A stretch of 32,570 bases of DNA from Lysobacteraceae bacterium (GCA_003449515.1 DMHI01000281.1:1-32570); one strand, 5' to 3'. Numbered from the stretch's first letter, positions 22,824 to 31,440 are shown. The notes: generated by a model from the letters alone, not told the origin. Numbers and translations: made by a program.

Positions 22824-25423
22824 GCGCCGGCGATGGCGCGGTTCCCGCTCGCGCTGCTGCGCCGCGTCGCGGCGGGGCGTGGCGACTGACCCTCCGCCAG
22901 GCCCTGCGCGACCTCGCCGCCGGCGAAGTGCGGCTGCTGATCGCCGCGCTGGCGCTCGCGGTCGCCTCGGTCACCACCATCAGCTTCCTCACCGATCGCG
23001 CCGAACGCGCGCTGGCGCTGGAGGCCAACCGGCTGCTCGGCGGCGATGCGGTGCTGCGCGCCGATGCCCCGCTGCCGGCCGAAACCCTGGCCTTGGCCGA
23101 GCGCCCGGGCCTCGATGCCGTGCGCACGGTGGAGTTCCCGAGCATGGTGCGCGTCGGCGAGCGCCTGCGCCTGGGCGAGCTGCGTGCGGTGGGCCGCGAG
23201 TTCCCGTTGCGTGGCGTATTCGTCATCCGCGACGGGGCCGGCCAGCGCGAGGTCGCCGCTGGCCCCGAGCCCGGCAGCGTCTGGTTGACCCGCAGTGGCG
23301 CGAACACCCTCGGCGCGCGGCTCGGCGACGATGTGAGTCTGGGTGACGCGACGCTGAAGCTGGCGGCGGTCATCGAGCAGGAGCCCGATGGCGCGCTCGA
23401 CTACTTCAACGTGGCGCCGCGGGTGGTGATGAATCTCGACGACCTCGACGCCACCGGCCTCGTGCAGCCCGGCAGCCGCATCGCCTATCGGCTGGTCGTC
23501 GCCGGGGAGCCCGATGCGGTCGAAGGCTTCACCGCCGACGTGCGCGAGTCGCTGGGCCGTGGCCAACGGCTGGAAACCAGCGCCGATGGCCGTCCGGAAA
23601 TCCGCCGCGCGCTCGATCGCGCCAGTCGCTTCCTCGGGCTGGCCACCCTGGTCGCGGTGGTGCTTGCCGCGATCGCGGTGGCGATGGCGGCGCGTCGCCA
23701 CAGTGCGCGCCACCTCGACGCCTGCGCGGTGATGCGCTGCCTCGGCGCCAGCCAGGCCACCATCGTGCAGGTGCAGGTGGGCTCGCTGCTGCTGCTCGGC
23801 GTCCTTGGCAGCACGATCGGCGTCGGCGTTGCCTGGGCACTGTCGTTCGCCATCGGCCACTGGCTCAGTGGCGCGCTCGGCATCGCCGTGCCGTCGTCGG
23901 GCCTGACGCCGCTGCTCGCCGGCTACGGCGTCGGCCTCACCGTGCTGATCGCCTTCGCCGTGCCGCCGGTGCTCGCCCTGCGCCGGGTGCCGGCGCTGCG
24001 CGTGCTGCGCCGCGACCTCGACCTCAAGGAGCCGAGTGCCGCGCTGCTGGTGCTGCTGGCGCTGGGTGGCTTCTCCGCCCTGCTGTGGTGGCAGGCCGAT
24101 TCGCCGGAACTCGCCGGCGCGATGCTGGGCGGCCTTATCGCGACCTTCGCCGTGCTCGCGCTGCTCGGCTTCGCGCTGGTGCGCTTTGTGGGCCTGCTGC
24201 GCCCGCGGCTGCGCGGGCCGTGGCGCTACGGCCTCGCCAACGTCAGCCGTCGCTCGGCCACCACGGTGGCGCAGGTGAGTGCGCTGGGCCTCGGTCTGAT
24301 GGCCCTGCTGGTGCTCACCTTCGTGCGCACCGACCTGCTGTCGCGCTGGCAGGACGCGCTGCCGGCCGACGCCCCGAACCGCTTCATCATCAACGTGCAG
24401 CCCGAACAGGTCGCGCCGCTGAAGGCCTTCATCGCCGAGCAGGGCATCGCCGATCCCACGCTCTACCCGATGATCCGCGGCCGTCTTGTCGAGCGCAATG
24501 GCGCGCCGGTGAGCGGTGCCGACTTCGCCGCCGATCAAACCCGTGCGCGTCGCCTGGCCGAGCGCGAGTTCAACCTGAGCAGCGCCGATGCGCTGGGCGA
24601 CGACAACCAGATCATCGCCGGCACGTTCTGGGGCGATACCGCCGATGGCCGTGGCGAACGCGGCGGGGCCGGCGCGCGTACCGCCGCGAGCGCCATCGCC
24701 GTCGCGCCCGGCACGGTCGAGATGTCGGTGGAGGATGGCATCGCCGAGACGCTGGGCTGGGCGCTCGGCGACACCGTCACCTTCGACATCGCCGGCACAC
24801 GGCTGGCCGGCACCATCACCTCGATCCGCGAGGTGTCGTGGGAGAGCTTCCGGCCGAACTTCTTCGTGCTGGTCGCGCCCGAGGCCATGGCCGGCCTGCG
24901 CGGCAGCGCGATCACCGCGATCCACCTGCCGGCGGGCCGCGACGACTTCACCCGTGCGCTGAACGACCGCTTCGCCAACCTGTCGGTGATCGACATCGAC
25001 GCCATCCTGACCCAGGTGCGCAGCACGGCCGACCAGGTTTCGACGGTGGTGGAAGCGGTGTTCTACGTCGCCCTGCTGGCCGGCGCGCTGGTGCTGCTGG
25101 CGGCGGTGGGCGCCAGTCAGGACGAGCGCCTGCGCGAGGGCGCGGTGATGCGTGTGCTCGGCGGCAGCCGGCGCCAGCTCAGGCTGGCCCAGGCCGGCGA
25201 GTTCGCGGCACTGGGCCTGATCGCGGGGCTGGTGGCGGCCATCGCCGCCACCACGCTTGCCGGGGTGCTGGCGGCGCAGGTGCTGGAGTTGCCGTGGACG
25301 CCCGATGTCCGCCTCGCCGCCACCGGTGCCATCGCCGGCCTGCTGGTGGCCCTGCTGGCCGGGCTGTGGGCGACACGGCGCATTCTCGACGCGCCGCCCT
25401 CAGTGACCTTGCGCGAGCTCTGA
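22820..25423 (+). CDS. ybbP: YbbP-type FtsX-family ABC permease
   Basis: An 867-residue inner-membrane protein. It has an N-terminal helix (RLLIAALALAVASVTTISFL), a large periplasmic domain (residues ~60-265), a first FtsX block of four helices from ~271 (ATLVAVVLAAIAVAMAARRHSARHLDACAVMRCLGAS) and then more helices. A second periplasmic domain and a final FtsX block follow, with GAVMRVLGGSRRQLRLAQAGEFAALG near 775-800. The duplicated MRxLG motifs contact the ATPase. The ~10-helix layout matches YbbP, not the 4-helix MacB. E. coli keeps ybbA-ybbP next to divergent tesA. Proposed role in handling hydrophobic compounds or lipids is not proven. Confidence 0.92.
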   Translation: MSAGDGAVPARAAAPRRGGAWRLTLRQALRDLAAGEVRLLIAALALAVASVTTISFLTDRAERALALEANRLLGGDAVLRADAPLPAETLALAERPGLDAVRTVEFPSMVRVGERLRLGELRAVGREFPLRGVFVIRDGAGQREVAAGPEPGSVWLTRSGANTLGARLGDDVSLGDATLKLAAVIEQEPDGALDYFNVAPRVVMNLDDLDATGLVQPGSRIAYRLVVAGEPDAVEGFTADVRESLGRGQRLETSADGRPEIRRALDRASRFLGLATLVAVVLAAIAVAMAARRHSARHLDACAVMRCLGASQATIVQVQVGSLLLLGVLGSTIGVGVAWALSFAIGHWLSGALGIAVPSSGLTPLLAGYGVGLTVLIAFAVPPVLALRRVPALRVLRRDLDLKEPSAALLVLLALGGFSALLWWQADSPELAGAMLGGLIATFAVLALLGFALVRFVGLLRPRLRGPWRYGLANVSRRSATTVAQVSALGLGLMALLVLTFVRTDLLSRWQDALPADAPNRFIINVQPEQVAPLKAFIAEQGIADPTLYPMIRGRLVERNGAPVSGADFAADQTRARRLAEREFNLSSADALGDDNQIIAGTFWGDTADGRGERGGAGARTAASAIAVAPGTVEMSVEDGIAETLGWALGDTVTFDIAGTRLAGTITSIREVSWESFRPNFFVLVAPEAMAGLRGSAITAIHLPAGRDDFTRALNDRFANLSVIDIDAILTQVRSTADQVSTVVEAVFYVALLAGALVLLAAVGASQDERLREGAVMRVLGGSRRQLRLAQAGEFAALGLIAGLVAAIAATTLAGVLAAQVLELPWTPDVRLAATGAIAGLLVALLAGLWATRRILDAPPSVTLREL

Positions 25424-25434
25424 CGCCTGTTCTG

Positions 25435-25451
25435 CCCCGGCGCGGCCGGGG
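25435..25451. terminator. GC-rich hairpin between convergent genes
   Basis: CCCCGGC (25435-25441) and GCCGGGG (25445-25451) form a perfect 7-bp stem with a 3-base loop between the ends of ybbP and DUF456. There is no T-run on either side, so it would be a weak or Rho-assisted bidirectional stop at best. Confidence 0.45.
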
Positions 25452-25457
25452 CGGGCC

Positions 25458-25958
25458 TTACAGCCAGATCGCCAGCGCGAAGATGCCCAGCATCGAGAAC
25501 GCCACGGCCAGCTTCAGCGCCGCCGCCACCGCCAAGCCGATCCAGGTGGCAGCACCCACCCGCGCCGCTTCGCCGACGCTCGCGTTGTCATAGGCCCTGC
25601 GGTGGATCAGCTCGCCGGCCACCGCACCGACGAAGGGCCCGACGAGCAGGCCGATGATGCCGAACAGCAGGCCGAACAGCGTGCCGATCGCGGCACCCAG
25701 CACGGCTTTCCCCGAGGCCCCCGCCCGCTTGGCGCCCATCGCCGTCGCAATGAAGTCGATGCCCAGTGCCAGCAGCGACATCAGGCCCAGCACCAGCAGG
25801 GTCCAGCCGCCGATGATCTGGAAATCACCCACCCAGGCCGCCAGCAGCATGCCGCCGAAGATCAGCGGCATGCCGGGCAGCACCGGCAGGAAGGTGCCCA
25901 GCAGTCCGATGAAAACCAGTGCGCCCGCGAGCACGTAGAGCCAAACCGTCGTGTCCAT
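25458..25958 (-). CDS. DUF456 family membrane protein
   Basis: A 166-residue integral membrane protein with glycine-rich helices. The opening segment VFIGLLGTFLPVLPGMPLIFGGMLLAAW and the later GLLFGIIGLLVGPFVGAVAGELIHRR are diagnostic of DUF456. It has about five helices. Function unknown. An AAGGA ribosome site 5 bases before ATG 25958 overlaps the stop of the preceding HD-GYP gene (8-base gap), so both are probably in one operon. Confidence 0.92.
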   Translation of the reverse strand: MDTTVWLYVLAGALVFIGLLGTFLPVLPGMPLIFGGMLLAAWVGDFQIIGGWTLLVLGLMSLLALGIDFIATAMGAKRAGASGKAVLGAAIGTLFGLLFGIIGLLVGPFVGAVAGELIHRRAYDNASVGEAARVGAATWIGLAVAAALKLAVAFSMLGIFALAIWL

Positions 25959-25966
25959 CGTCGTCC

Positions 25967-27121
25967 TTATGCGGCACTGCCGCCGCGCGCCCAGAGGACG
26001 TTGAGGCTACCGAGCCCGGCGCGGTACTGCGACACCGGGACAATCTCGTTGATCGCGGTTTCAGGATTGCGACCGTCGCGGATCTGCGGGTAGGCCAGCG
26101 GTGCGCCATCGCGGCCGATCACGCAGCGCAGTTGCGGATAGGCGCCATCGGTGGTGCGACGCACCGCCACCGCGATCTCGCCATTGGCCAGCCGCACCAT
26201 CGTGCCCGGCGGGTAGACCCCGAGTTCCTTGATGAACAGCGTGGCCAGCCGCTCGTCGATGCGCTGGCCGCGTTCGAGGAAGATGTCGCGCAGGGCGATC
26301 CGCGAGGGCTGCGCGTCGCGGTAGGCTCGCGGGCGGATCATCGCGCTGTAGATGTCGACGATGCCGAGGATGCGCGCCTCGAGCGACACCGCATCGCCGG
26401 AGAGGCCGCGCGGGTAGCCGGTGCCATCGACGCGCTCGTGGTGGTCGCGCATCGCGGCGAGCCACACCGGATCATCGACGCCGGCGCGCTCGAGCAGGGT
26501 CACGCCGGTCAGCGTGTGTTCCTGGATGGCGCGCCACTGGGCGTCGGAGAGCGGTGTGGTCTGCGCCGCCAGGAGTTCGCTCATCGGCGCCAGTGCGACG
26601 TCGAAGGTCAAGGCCGCGCACATCAGGCTGAGGCGGTGGTCGGCCGCCAGGCCGCTCGGCAGTGCCAGCACCTGGCTCAGCACCGCGGCGTGCATCAGCC
26701 GGCGCGAGAGCCGATGGTCGGTGGCCTCGAGCTGCAGCAGGCCCATCGCCTGGTCGGGGTCTTGCTCGTAGGCGTCGCGAAGCTGTGCGGCCAGTGCCGA
26801 CACCCGCGCGGTAACGCCCTGGGCGGTGCCGGCGAGCAGGTCGCGATGGATCAGGGTGAGCTCGTCCTGGGCGTCGCGCAGCTTCACCGCCGGGCGCTCG
26901 GGGGTGAGTCGCGGGCGCGGCTCGTCCTGGCGCGTGGCATCGACGCGCGGCAGGCCCACGGTTTCCTCCACCATGCCACGCTCCTGCAGGCGCACCAGCA
27001 TCAGGTCGCTGTCGATCATGTGGCCCTTGACCAGCAGGGCCTTGCCCGTGCGGTCGAACACGGTGAAGGGCAGGGCGTCGCCCACGTGGAGGGGAATGTC
27101 GGGCAGGGGCCTGTAGCGCAT
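25967..27121 (-). CDS. HD-GYP domain protein with degenerate HD motif
   Basis: A 384-residue cytoplasmic protein. The N-terminal ~50 residues (LPFTVFDRTGKALLVKGHMI) are the module often found before HD-GYP domains in Lysobacterales. The domain itself spans ~135-320. The GYP part is intact: H227-H228-E-R-V-D-G-T-G-Y-P. H202 and D256 (GIVDIYSAM) are also present. The HD pair is not: FD at 173-174 replaces HD, and DVALAP replaces DIGKIP, so a metal ligand and the nearby Lys are lost. HD-GYP enzymes hydrolyse c-di-GMP. This one may be inactive or a c-di-GMP sensor. No membrane segment. ATG 27121 is used, as upstream starts overlap the DUF5916 gene. Confidence 0.88.
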   Translation of the reverse strand: MRYRPLPDIPLHVGDALPFTVFDRTGKALLVKGHMIDSDLMLVRLQERGMVEETVGLPRVDATRQDEPRPRLTPERPAVKLRDAQDELTLIHRDLLAGTAQGVTARVSALAAQLRDAYEQDPDQAMGLLQLEATDHRLSRRLMHAAVLSQVLALPSGLAADHRLSLMCAALTFDVALAPMSELLAAQTTPLSDAQWRAIQEHTLTGVTLLERAGVDDPVWLAAMRDHHERVDGTGYPRGLSGDAVSLEARILGIVDIYSAMIRPRAYRDAQPSRIALRDIFLERGQRIDERLATLFIKELGVYPPGTMVRLANGEIAVAVRRTTDGAYPQLRCVIGRDGAPLAYPQIRDGRNPETAINEIVPVSQYRAGLGSLNVLWARGGSAA

Positions 27122-27148
27122 CGCGGGCTCGGCGGGGACAACCGGCGC

Positions 27149-27154
27149 AGCGTA
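27149..27154 (-). promoter_or_regulatory. -10-like TACGCT before the HD-GYP gene
   Basis: On the minus strand TACGCT is followed by GCGCCGG. It lies 27 bases before the ATG at 27121, in the gap after DUF5916. It may be a promoter for the HD-GYP/DUF456 unit, separate from DUF5916. Confidence 0.35.
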
Positions 27155-27189
27155 GCGCAGGTGCGGGCCTGCGCCGGGGCCTTCCGGGG

Positions 27190-29490
27190 TCAAAAACGGT
27201 AACGCAGCTTGGCGAGGAACTGGTCGGCATCGCGCAGGGCCAGCGCCTCGTCGAGCAGGTCGAGGGTGGAGTCGCCATCGCGCTCCTCACGCAGAAAGCC
27301 CCCGCGCGACCAGACCAGGAAGAAATCCGACTGCGCGGCGAACTCCCAGCGGTAGCGCACCTGCACGCCGAAATTGTTGATGGCGAAGTCCGGCTCGGCA
27401 CCGTCCACCGGGCGGGCGATGGCATCGGCCCCGAGGCGGTAGCGCCGGCCCTCGCGGGCGCGGATGGCCAGCCACTCGGCCTTGAGGCGCAGTTCGTGCT
27501 TCGGTGCCGGGAACCAGTTCATGCCGATGTTGGCGGCGTCCAGCCGCCGGCTGTGGCGTGCGAAGCGGGTGCCTTCCTTCCAGATCAGCCAGTCCGGGCT
27601 CCACATCGGCTCGATCTCGGCGGTCAGGTTGAAGGCGTCGGTGGGGAACCAGTAGAGCTGCAGATCGGCTTCGACGGCGACCGCGCGCGACAGGCCCTCC
27701 GGCCGCGCCACAACGTGGAAGTCCCAGCCCAGCGGGCCGTCCCGGTTCGGGATCCAGGCGATGAAGCCCTCGGCGCGCGAACTGCGGCGGAGCAGGCCGT
27801 TGCCGCGCGACACCAGATCGTCGAAGCCGTCGCTGCGCGGCAGCAGGCCAACCTCGACCACCGAGCCATCGCGCAGGGTGGCGCTGGCCTCGAGCACCAG
27901 CCAGGTCGGCAGGCGCACGCCGGCATCGCTGCGCCGGGCCTGCAGCTCGGCGTACCAGCGCGTCGAGGCGATCGGGCCGTCGCTGCCGGCGAGCACATGC
28001 GTGTATTCGCCGAGCAGCTCGAGCTCGTTCAGGCTGCTGCGGCGCAGGAAGCCCATGTCGTTGACATCGAGGCTCCGCCCGAAGTGGGTGGCCTCGACCT
28101 CGTAGCGCCACGCCGGCGACGGGTTCCAGTTCGCCCGCAGCCAGCCGCCCTGGCCCTGGCGCTCGATGCCGCGCTGCTCCACCCACGAGCCCAGCAGCTG
28201 CGCATTGACCAGCAGCGAGGGCCCGGCTTGCCAGCGCAGGTCGGTGGCCTGCACGGTGGCGGTGCGATCGAGGAAGGGACGCTCGACGTGCGTACCGAGC
28301 CAGCCGACACCCAGCTGTGGGCTGGCCTCCCACAGCAGCCGACCGACGGCGGAATCCCGGCCGGCATCGCCGTCCTCGCTGGCGCCGAACAGGCCGTAGC
28401 CGAGACCGCCCCAGCTGCCGTTGGCCTTCAGCGCGATGTCGATGTCGGAGACGCCGGATCCGTCGTCCGCTGGCCCGCCGACGCGCCGGGTGTAGACCAG
28501 TTGGCCGTTGTCGGGCGTGCGCAGGTCGAAGAAGGCCTGGTTCTCGGTGAAGAACGGCCGGCGGTCGCTGAAGAACACCTCGACCGCCTCGAAGTTCACC
28601 ACCAGGTCATCGGCTTCCACCTGCCCGAAGTCGGGGTTCAGCGCGGCCGAGAGCTGGAAGCCGGCCGAGGGCTTCCAGAACAGGTCGGCACCGGTTTTCC
28701 AGCGCATGTCGCCGTCGATCTGGTCGTGGATCACCGTCGCATACGGCCACACATGCAGCAGCGAGGCCGGGTACTGCGGGATCTCGACGCGGGCGAACTC
28801 GGAAACGAAGCGGCCGCGCAAGAACGAGGTCGCCGGCCAGCCGTGGCGCTCGCTGCGCGAGGCCACCACGCGGTCGAGGTGCAGGCCGATGGTGCGCGTC
28901 GGCGCATCGGCGCCGCGCATCGCCGTGATCGTCCACGGGATCAGGATCTCGGCGCTCCAGCCGCCGTCACCCACCAGCGCGGCGTGTTGCCAGTCGCCGT
29001 CGAAGTCGGGGCTGAACAGCGTCTCGTTGGTGACCGTGTTGTCCTGGATCGAGCCCGAGGCGAGCACCGTGAAGTTGTAGGCCACGCGGCCGTCGGCGTC
29101 GAAGTCGATGTAGACATTGATGCGGTCGGCGGTGGTCATCACATCGCGCGCGACCTGCGGGGCCAGCAGCGGAACCTCTGCCGGCTGCGCGAGCCGGAAA
29201 CCGAGGGCGATGCCGGCGGGCGTGGCACGCAGCAGCACCTCGGTGGCCAGCGAGCCATCGGGTGCGGCGCGGGTCCACGGCTCGACCACCACGAAGTCGT
29301 CGAAGCGTTGCGCGCCGGCCCATTCGTCGGCATCCAGCCGGCCATCGACGCGCACCGGCACGGCCGATGCGCTCGCGGTGGCGGCAAGCACGGGCGTCGA
29401 GAAAACGGCGGCGGTGGCGAGGGCGAACACGATCGCCAGCGCAAGGGCGGGGGGTCGCGGCGCGCGCGACGGGCGGTCAGGGACAGTCAT
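27190..29490 (-). CDS. DUF5916 outer-membrane beta-barrel protein with CBM9-like domain
   Basis: A 766-residue exported protein. Signal peptide (ALALAIVFALATAAVFSTPVLAATA) ends near residue 38. A carbohydrate-binding family-9-like domain lies at ~45-215 (VRVDGRLDADEWAGAQRFDDFVVVEP, INVYIDFDADGR, WSAEILIPW). It is followed by the DUF5916 barrel region, whose plug-strand motif NPDFGQVEADDLVVNFEAVE and FFSDRRPFFTEN are at ~278-315. The chain ends in Phe after alternating residues (LAKLRYRF), the mark of outer-membrane barrels. Function is not known; a carbohydrate or lipid binding role is a guess. Start ATG 29490. It is the first gene of a minus-strand run with HD-GYP (68-base gap) and DUF456. 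Confidence 0.9.
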   Translation of the reverse strand: MTVPDRPSRAPRPPALALAIVFALATAAVFSTPVLAATASASAVPVRVDGRLDADEWAGAQRFDDFVVVEPWTRAAPDGSLATEVLLRATPAGIALGFRLAQPAEVPLLAPQVARDVMTTADRINVYIDFDADGRVAYNFTVLASGSIQDNTVTNETLFSPDFDGDWQHAALVGDGGWSAEILIPWTITAMRGADAPTRTIGLHLDRVVASRSERHGWPATSFLRGRFVSEFARVEIPQYPASLLHVWPYATVIHDQIDGDMRWKTGADLFWKPSAGFQLSAALNPDFGQVEADDLVVNFEAVEVFFSDRRPFFTENQAFFDLRTPDNGQLVYTRRVGGPADDGSGVSDIDIALKANGSWGGLGYGLFGASEDGDAGRDSAVGRLLWEASPQLGVGWLGTHVERPFLDRTATVQATDLRWQAGPSLLVNAQLLGSWVEQRGIERQGQGGWLRANWNPSPAWRYEVEATHFGRSLDVNDMGFLRRSSLNELELLGEYTHVLAGSDGPIASTRWYAELQARRSDAGVRLPTWLVLEASATLRDGSVVEVGLLPRSDGFDDLVSRGNGLLRRSSRAEGFIAWIPNRDGPLGWDFHVVARPEGLSRAVAVEADLQLYWFPTDAFNLTAEIEPMWSPDWLIWKEGTRFARHSRRLDAANIGMNWFPAPKHELRLKAEWLAIRAREGRRYRLGADAIARPVDGAEPDFAINNFGVQVRYRWEFAAQSDFFLVWSRGGFLREERDGDSTLDLLDEALALRDADQFLAKLRYRF

Positions 29491-29493
29491 GCA

Positions 29494-29510
29494 CCGAGTC
29501 TGGCACTCGG
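29494..29510 (-). promoter_or_regulatory. Hairpin just before the DUF5916 start codon
   Basis: CCGAGT and ACTCGG (in + orientation 29494-29499 and 29505-29510) form a perfect 6-bp stem with a 5-base loop. It ends 3 bases from the DUF5916 ATG. On the mRNA it would occupy the ribosome-binding position. On DNA it could be an operator between two divergent genes. Confidence 0.4.
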
Positions 29511-29548
29511 CGTTGGCACCGGCATGTGTCGTAGGCCATGCTCTGACG

Positions 29549-30406
29549 ATGACCCCTGCAAATCCGGCTGCGCCGCAGACGCCGCCTTCACCCGACCGCC
29601 GCGCTCCCCATGCGGCCCTGCTCTGGTTGCCGGCGCTCGGGGTGCCGGCACGCAAGTACCAGCGCCTCGCGGCGGCGCTGGCCGCGCGTGGCATCGCCTG
29701 CCACCTGCACGAGTGGCGCGGCACGGGTGAGCACCCGGCGCGCCCGTCGCGTCAGCAGGACTGGGGGTATGCCGAGTTGCTGCTCGACGATATTCCGGCC
29801 AGCCTGCGCCAACTGGAATCGCGCCATCACGGTCTGCCGATGCTGCTCGGCGGCCACAGCATCGGTGCGCAGTTCGCGGTGCTCGCCGCGGCGCTGCATG
29901 GTGCCGGCGTCGGCCTCGTGGCGGTGGGTGGCGGCGTGCCGCACTGGCGCCACTTCCGCGGCGCGCTGCGCTGGGTGGTGGGCGGCTTCGGACTCGCGCT
30001 GCCGCCGCTCACCGGCGCGCTCGGCGTCTATCCGGGCCACCGGCTCGGTTTTGCCGGCCGCGAGGCCGGCGGGCTCATGCGCGACTGGGCGCAGACCGTG
30101 CGCCGCGGCCACTACGACGGCCTGCGCGATCTGCCCGCCAACCTCGGCGCGCGGATCGCTCAGGTGCGTCAACCCCTCCTCGGACTCCGGCTCGCCGATG
30201 ACCGGCTGGTGCCGGAGGCATCGATGCGCGCCCTGCTGGCGGCCACCGGCAGCCGGTCGCGCGATGAGCGGGTGCTCGATGCGCAGGCCCTCGGGGTGGC
30301 GGCCGACCACTTCGCCTGGATGCGCGCGCCGGATGGGGTGGCCGAGGCGATCGCCGGCTGGTGGACGACCGAGGCGGCGTCCGCCGCACCCGCCCTCAGC
30401 TCTTGA
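29549..30406 (+). CDS. Alpha/beta hydrolase (COG4757-like)
   Basis: A 285-residue serine hydrolase without signal peptide or anchor. The nucleophile is Ser104 in GGHSIGAQ, the Asp is in LRLADDRLVPEASM, and the His is in VAADHFAWM near the C-terminus. LLWLPALGVPARKYQRLAAALAARG is typical of the COG4757 predicted hydrolases. Substrate unknown. ATG 29549 fits the family length, but the in-frame ATG 29489 has a better AGGGA ribosome site and is a real alternative that would overlap the divergent DUF5916 start. The 3' end overlaps the convergent cytochrome gene by 11 bases. Confidence 0.85.
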   Translation: MTPANPAAPQTPPSPDRRAPHAALLWLPALGVPARKYQRLAAALAARGIACHLHEWRGTGEHPARPSRQQDWGYAELLLDDIPASLRQLESRHHGLPMLLGGHSIGAQFAVLAAALHGAGVGLVAVGGGVPHWRHFRGALRWVVGGFGLALPPLTGALGVYPGHRLGFAGREAGGLMRDWAQTVRRGHYDGLRDLPANLGARIAQVRQPLLGLRLADDRLVPEASMRALLAATGSRSRDERVLDAQALGVAADHFAWMRAPDGVAEAIAGWWTTEAASAAPALSS

Positions 30407-30794
30407 ACTGCTGGTGGCAGGCCTTGCAGGTGGCGCTGATGGCGTCCAGCGCGGTGTCGGCCTGCACGCAGTCGGCGGGTGCGCCGGCTGCTGCGCTCGC
30501 CACCGCCGCGCGGTAGTCGGCGGCAAGCGCGCTGAAGGCGGCGTCGTCAGCCGTGGGCAGGAAGGCCGGCTCGAGATCGTTGCCGAGCGCCACCAGGGTG
30601 GCCAGCGGCGTGACGAGATCGTCGGCACTGCAGGCGCCGGCCTTCAGGCTGGCATCGAGATGGCCCATCTGTGCGGCCATCACCGCCATCACGCCGTTCG
30701 GGTAGGCGGTGTCCTTGCGCAGCGTGTTCAACGCGATCACCGTCATCAGCACTCCGGCCACCAGGCCGACCACCAAGGCCACCACGCTCCGCAT
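30396..30794 (-). CDS. Cytochrome c'-like monohaem protein with N-terminal anchor
   Basis: A 132-residue exported protein. Residues 4-22 (VVALVVGLVAGVLMTVIAL) form an uncleaved-looking signal anchor. The rest is an antiparallel four-helix pattern ending in the haem site CKACH at 123-127, only five residues from the C-terminus, where cytochrome c' proteins carry it (C-x-x-C-H-x-x-F). Cytochromes c' bind NO and CO and buffer nitrosative stress. Two more cysteines (C55, C109) could form a disulfide. ATG 30794 is taken because GGAG lies 8 bases before it; GTG 30809 is an alternative. Confidence 0.8.
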   Translation of the reverse strand: MRSVVALVVGLVAGVLMTVIALNTLRKDTAYPNGVMAVMAAQMGHLDASLKAGACSADDLVTPLATLVALGNDLEPAFLPTADDAAFSALAADYRAAVASAAAGAPADCVQADTALDAISATCKACHQQFKS

Positions 30795-30842
30795 GTCGCT
30801 CGCTCCCACCGCCGAAGTCGGCGACGACGATAGCAGAGCGGA

Positions 30843-31328
30843 TCAGCGCAGCGGGATGATGCGGCGCCCGTCGAGTCGCACGTAGGCACCGGTGCCGACA
30901 CCCGCCGGCAGGCGGGTCACGTTGACGGTGACACGGCGCCCGTCGTCCATCCGCACGGTGACGTCGAAGGTTTCCTCGTTCATGCGGTTCTCGATGGCGT
31001 TGCCGGCCACCGCACCGGCGACCGCGCCGGCCACGGTGGCGGTGTTCTGCCGGCCACGGCTGCGGTCATCGGCGATCTCGCGGCCGACGATGCCGCCCAG
31101 CACGCCGCCCAGCACGGCACCGGTGCGGCTGTTGTCGCGGCCATTCATCACCCGGACGATGTGCTCGACGGTGCCGCAGTCGAAGCAGCGCTGCGGCTGC
31201 GCGTGGGGCGCGGGTTCGTACTGGACGTAGCGCCGCGTCTGCGGCTGCGAGGCGCAGCCAGCGAGGCCCAGCACGATGGCGGCGGTGCCGATGGCGGCGG
31301 TGGTGCGGAGCAGGCGGGTCTGGGGCAT
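30843..31328 (-). CDS. Glycine-zipper 2TM outer-membrane lipoprotein (SlyB/PCP-like)
   Basis: A 161-residue lipoprotein: the signal peptide ends in LAGC with the lipidated Cys25. It is followed by a Tyr/Pro/Gln linker, a CFDCGTVEHI motif (a Cys-x-x-Cys seen in related SlyB-like proteins), and the glycine zipper AVLGGVLGGIVGREIADD ... ATVAGAVAGAVAGNAIENR at ~71-116, which crosses the membrane as a hairpin. The end is a small beta domain (FDVTVRMDDGRRVTVNV). SlyB-type proteins stabilise the outer membrane and proteins in it. GGAGA lies shortly before ATG 31328. Confidence 0.92.
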   Translation of the reverse strand: MPQTRLLRTTAAIGTAAIVLGLAGCASQPQTRRYVQYEPAPHAQPQRCFDCGTVEHIVRVMNGRDNSRTGAVLGGVLGGIVGREIADDRSRGRQNTATVAGAVAGAVAGNAIENRMNEETFDVTVRMDDGRRVTVNVTRLPAGVGTGAYVRLDGRRIIPLR

Positions 31329-31391
31329 GGGGGGTCTCCGGTGGGGGGTGTGCGCTGAACGCTAGTCGCAGCCGTCTGAACGGACGCCATC

Positions 31392-31405
31392 GCGATCGGG
31401 ATCGC
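31392..31405. promoter_or_regulatory. 14-base palindrome upstream of tcdA
   Basis: GCGATC GG GATCGC is a perfect inverted repeat in the 112-base gap between the divergent lipoprotein and tcdA genes. It lies where the -35 of the tcdA promoter would fall. It could be an operator; no cognate regulator is visible. Confidence 0.35.
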
Positions 31406-31427
31406 CGGCACCGCTGGCGTCGACCCG

Positions 31428-31433
31428 TACACT
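31428..31433 (+). promoter_or_regulatory. -10 element of tcdA, probably leaderless
   Basis: TACACT is followed by 7 bases (GCCGGAC) and then the tcdA ATG at 31441. Transcription should start on or beside that ATG, and no Shine-Dalgarno sequence is present. The -35 is not recognisable. Confidence 0.45.
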
Positions 31434-31440
31434 GCCGGAC

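Noticed and set aside
22113..25423. MacB/LolCDE-type drug or lipoprotein exporter
   Set aside because: The permease has two FtsX blocks and ~10 helices in one chain and sits divergent to a tesA-like gene, which fits YbbAP, not MacB or LolCE.
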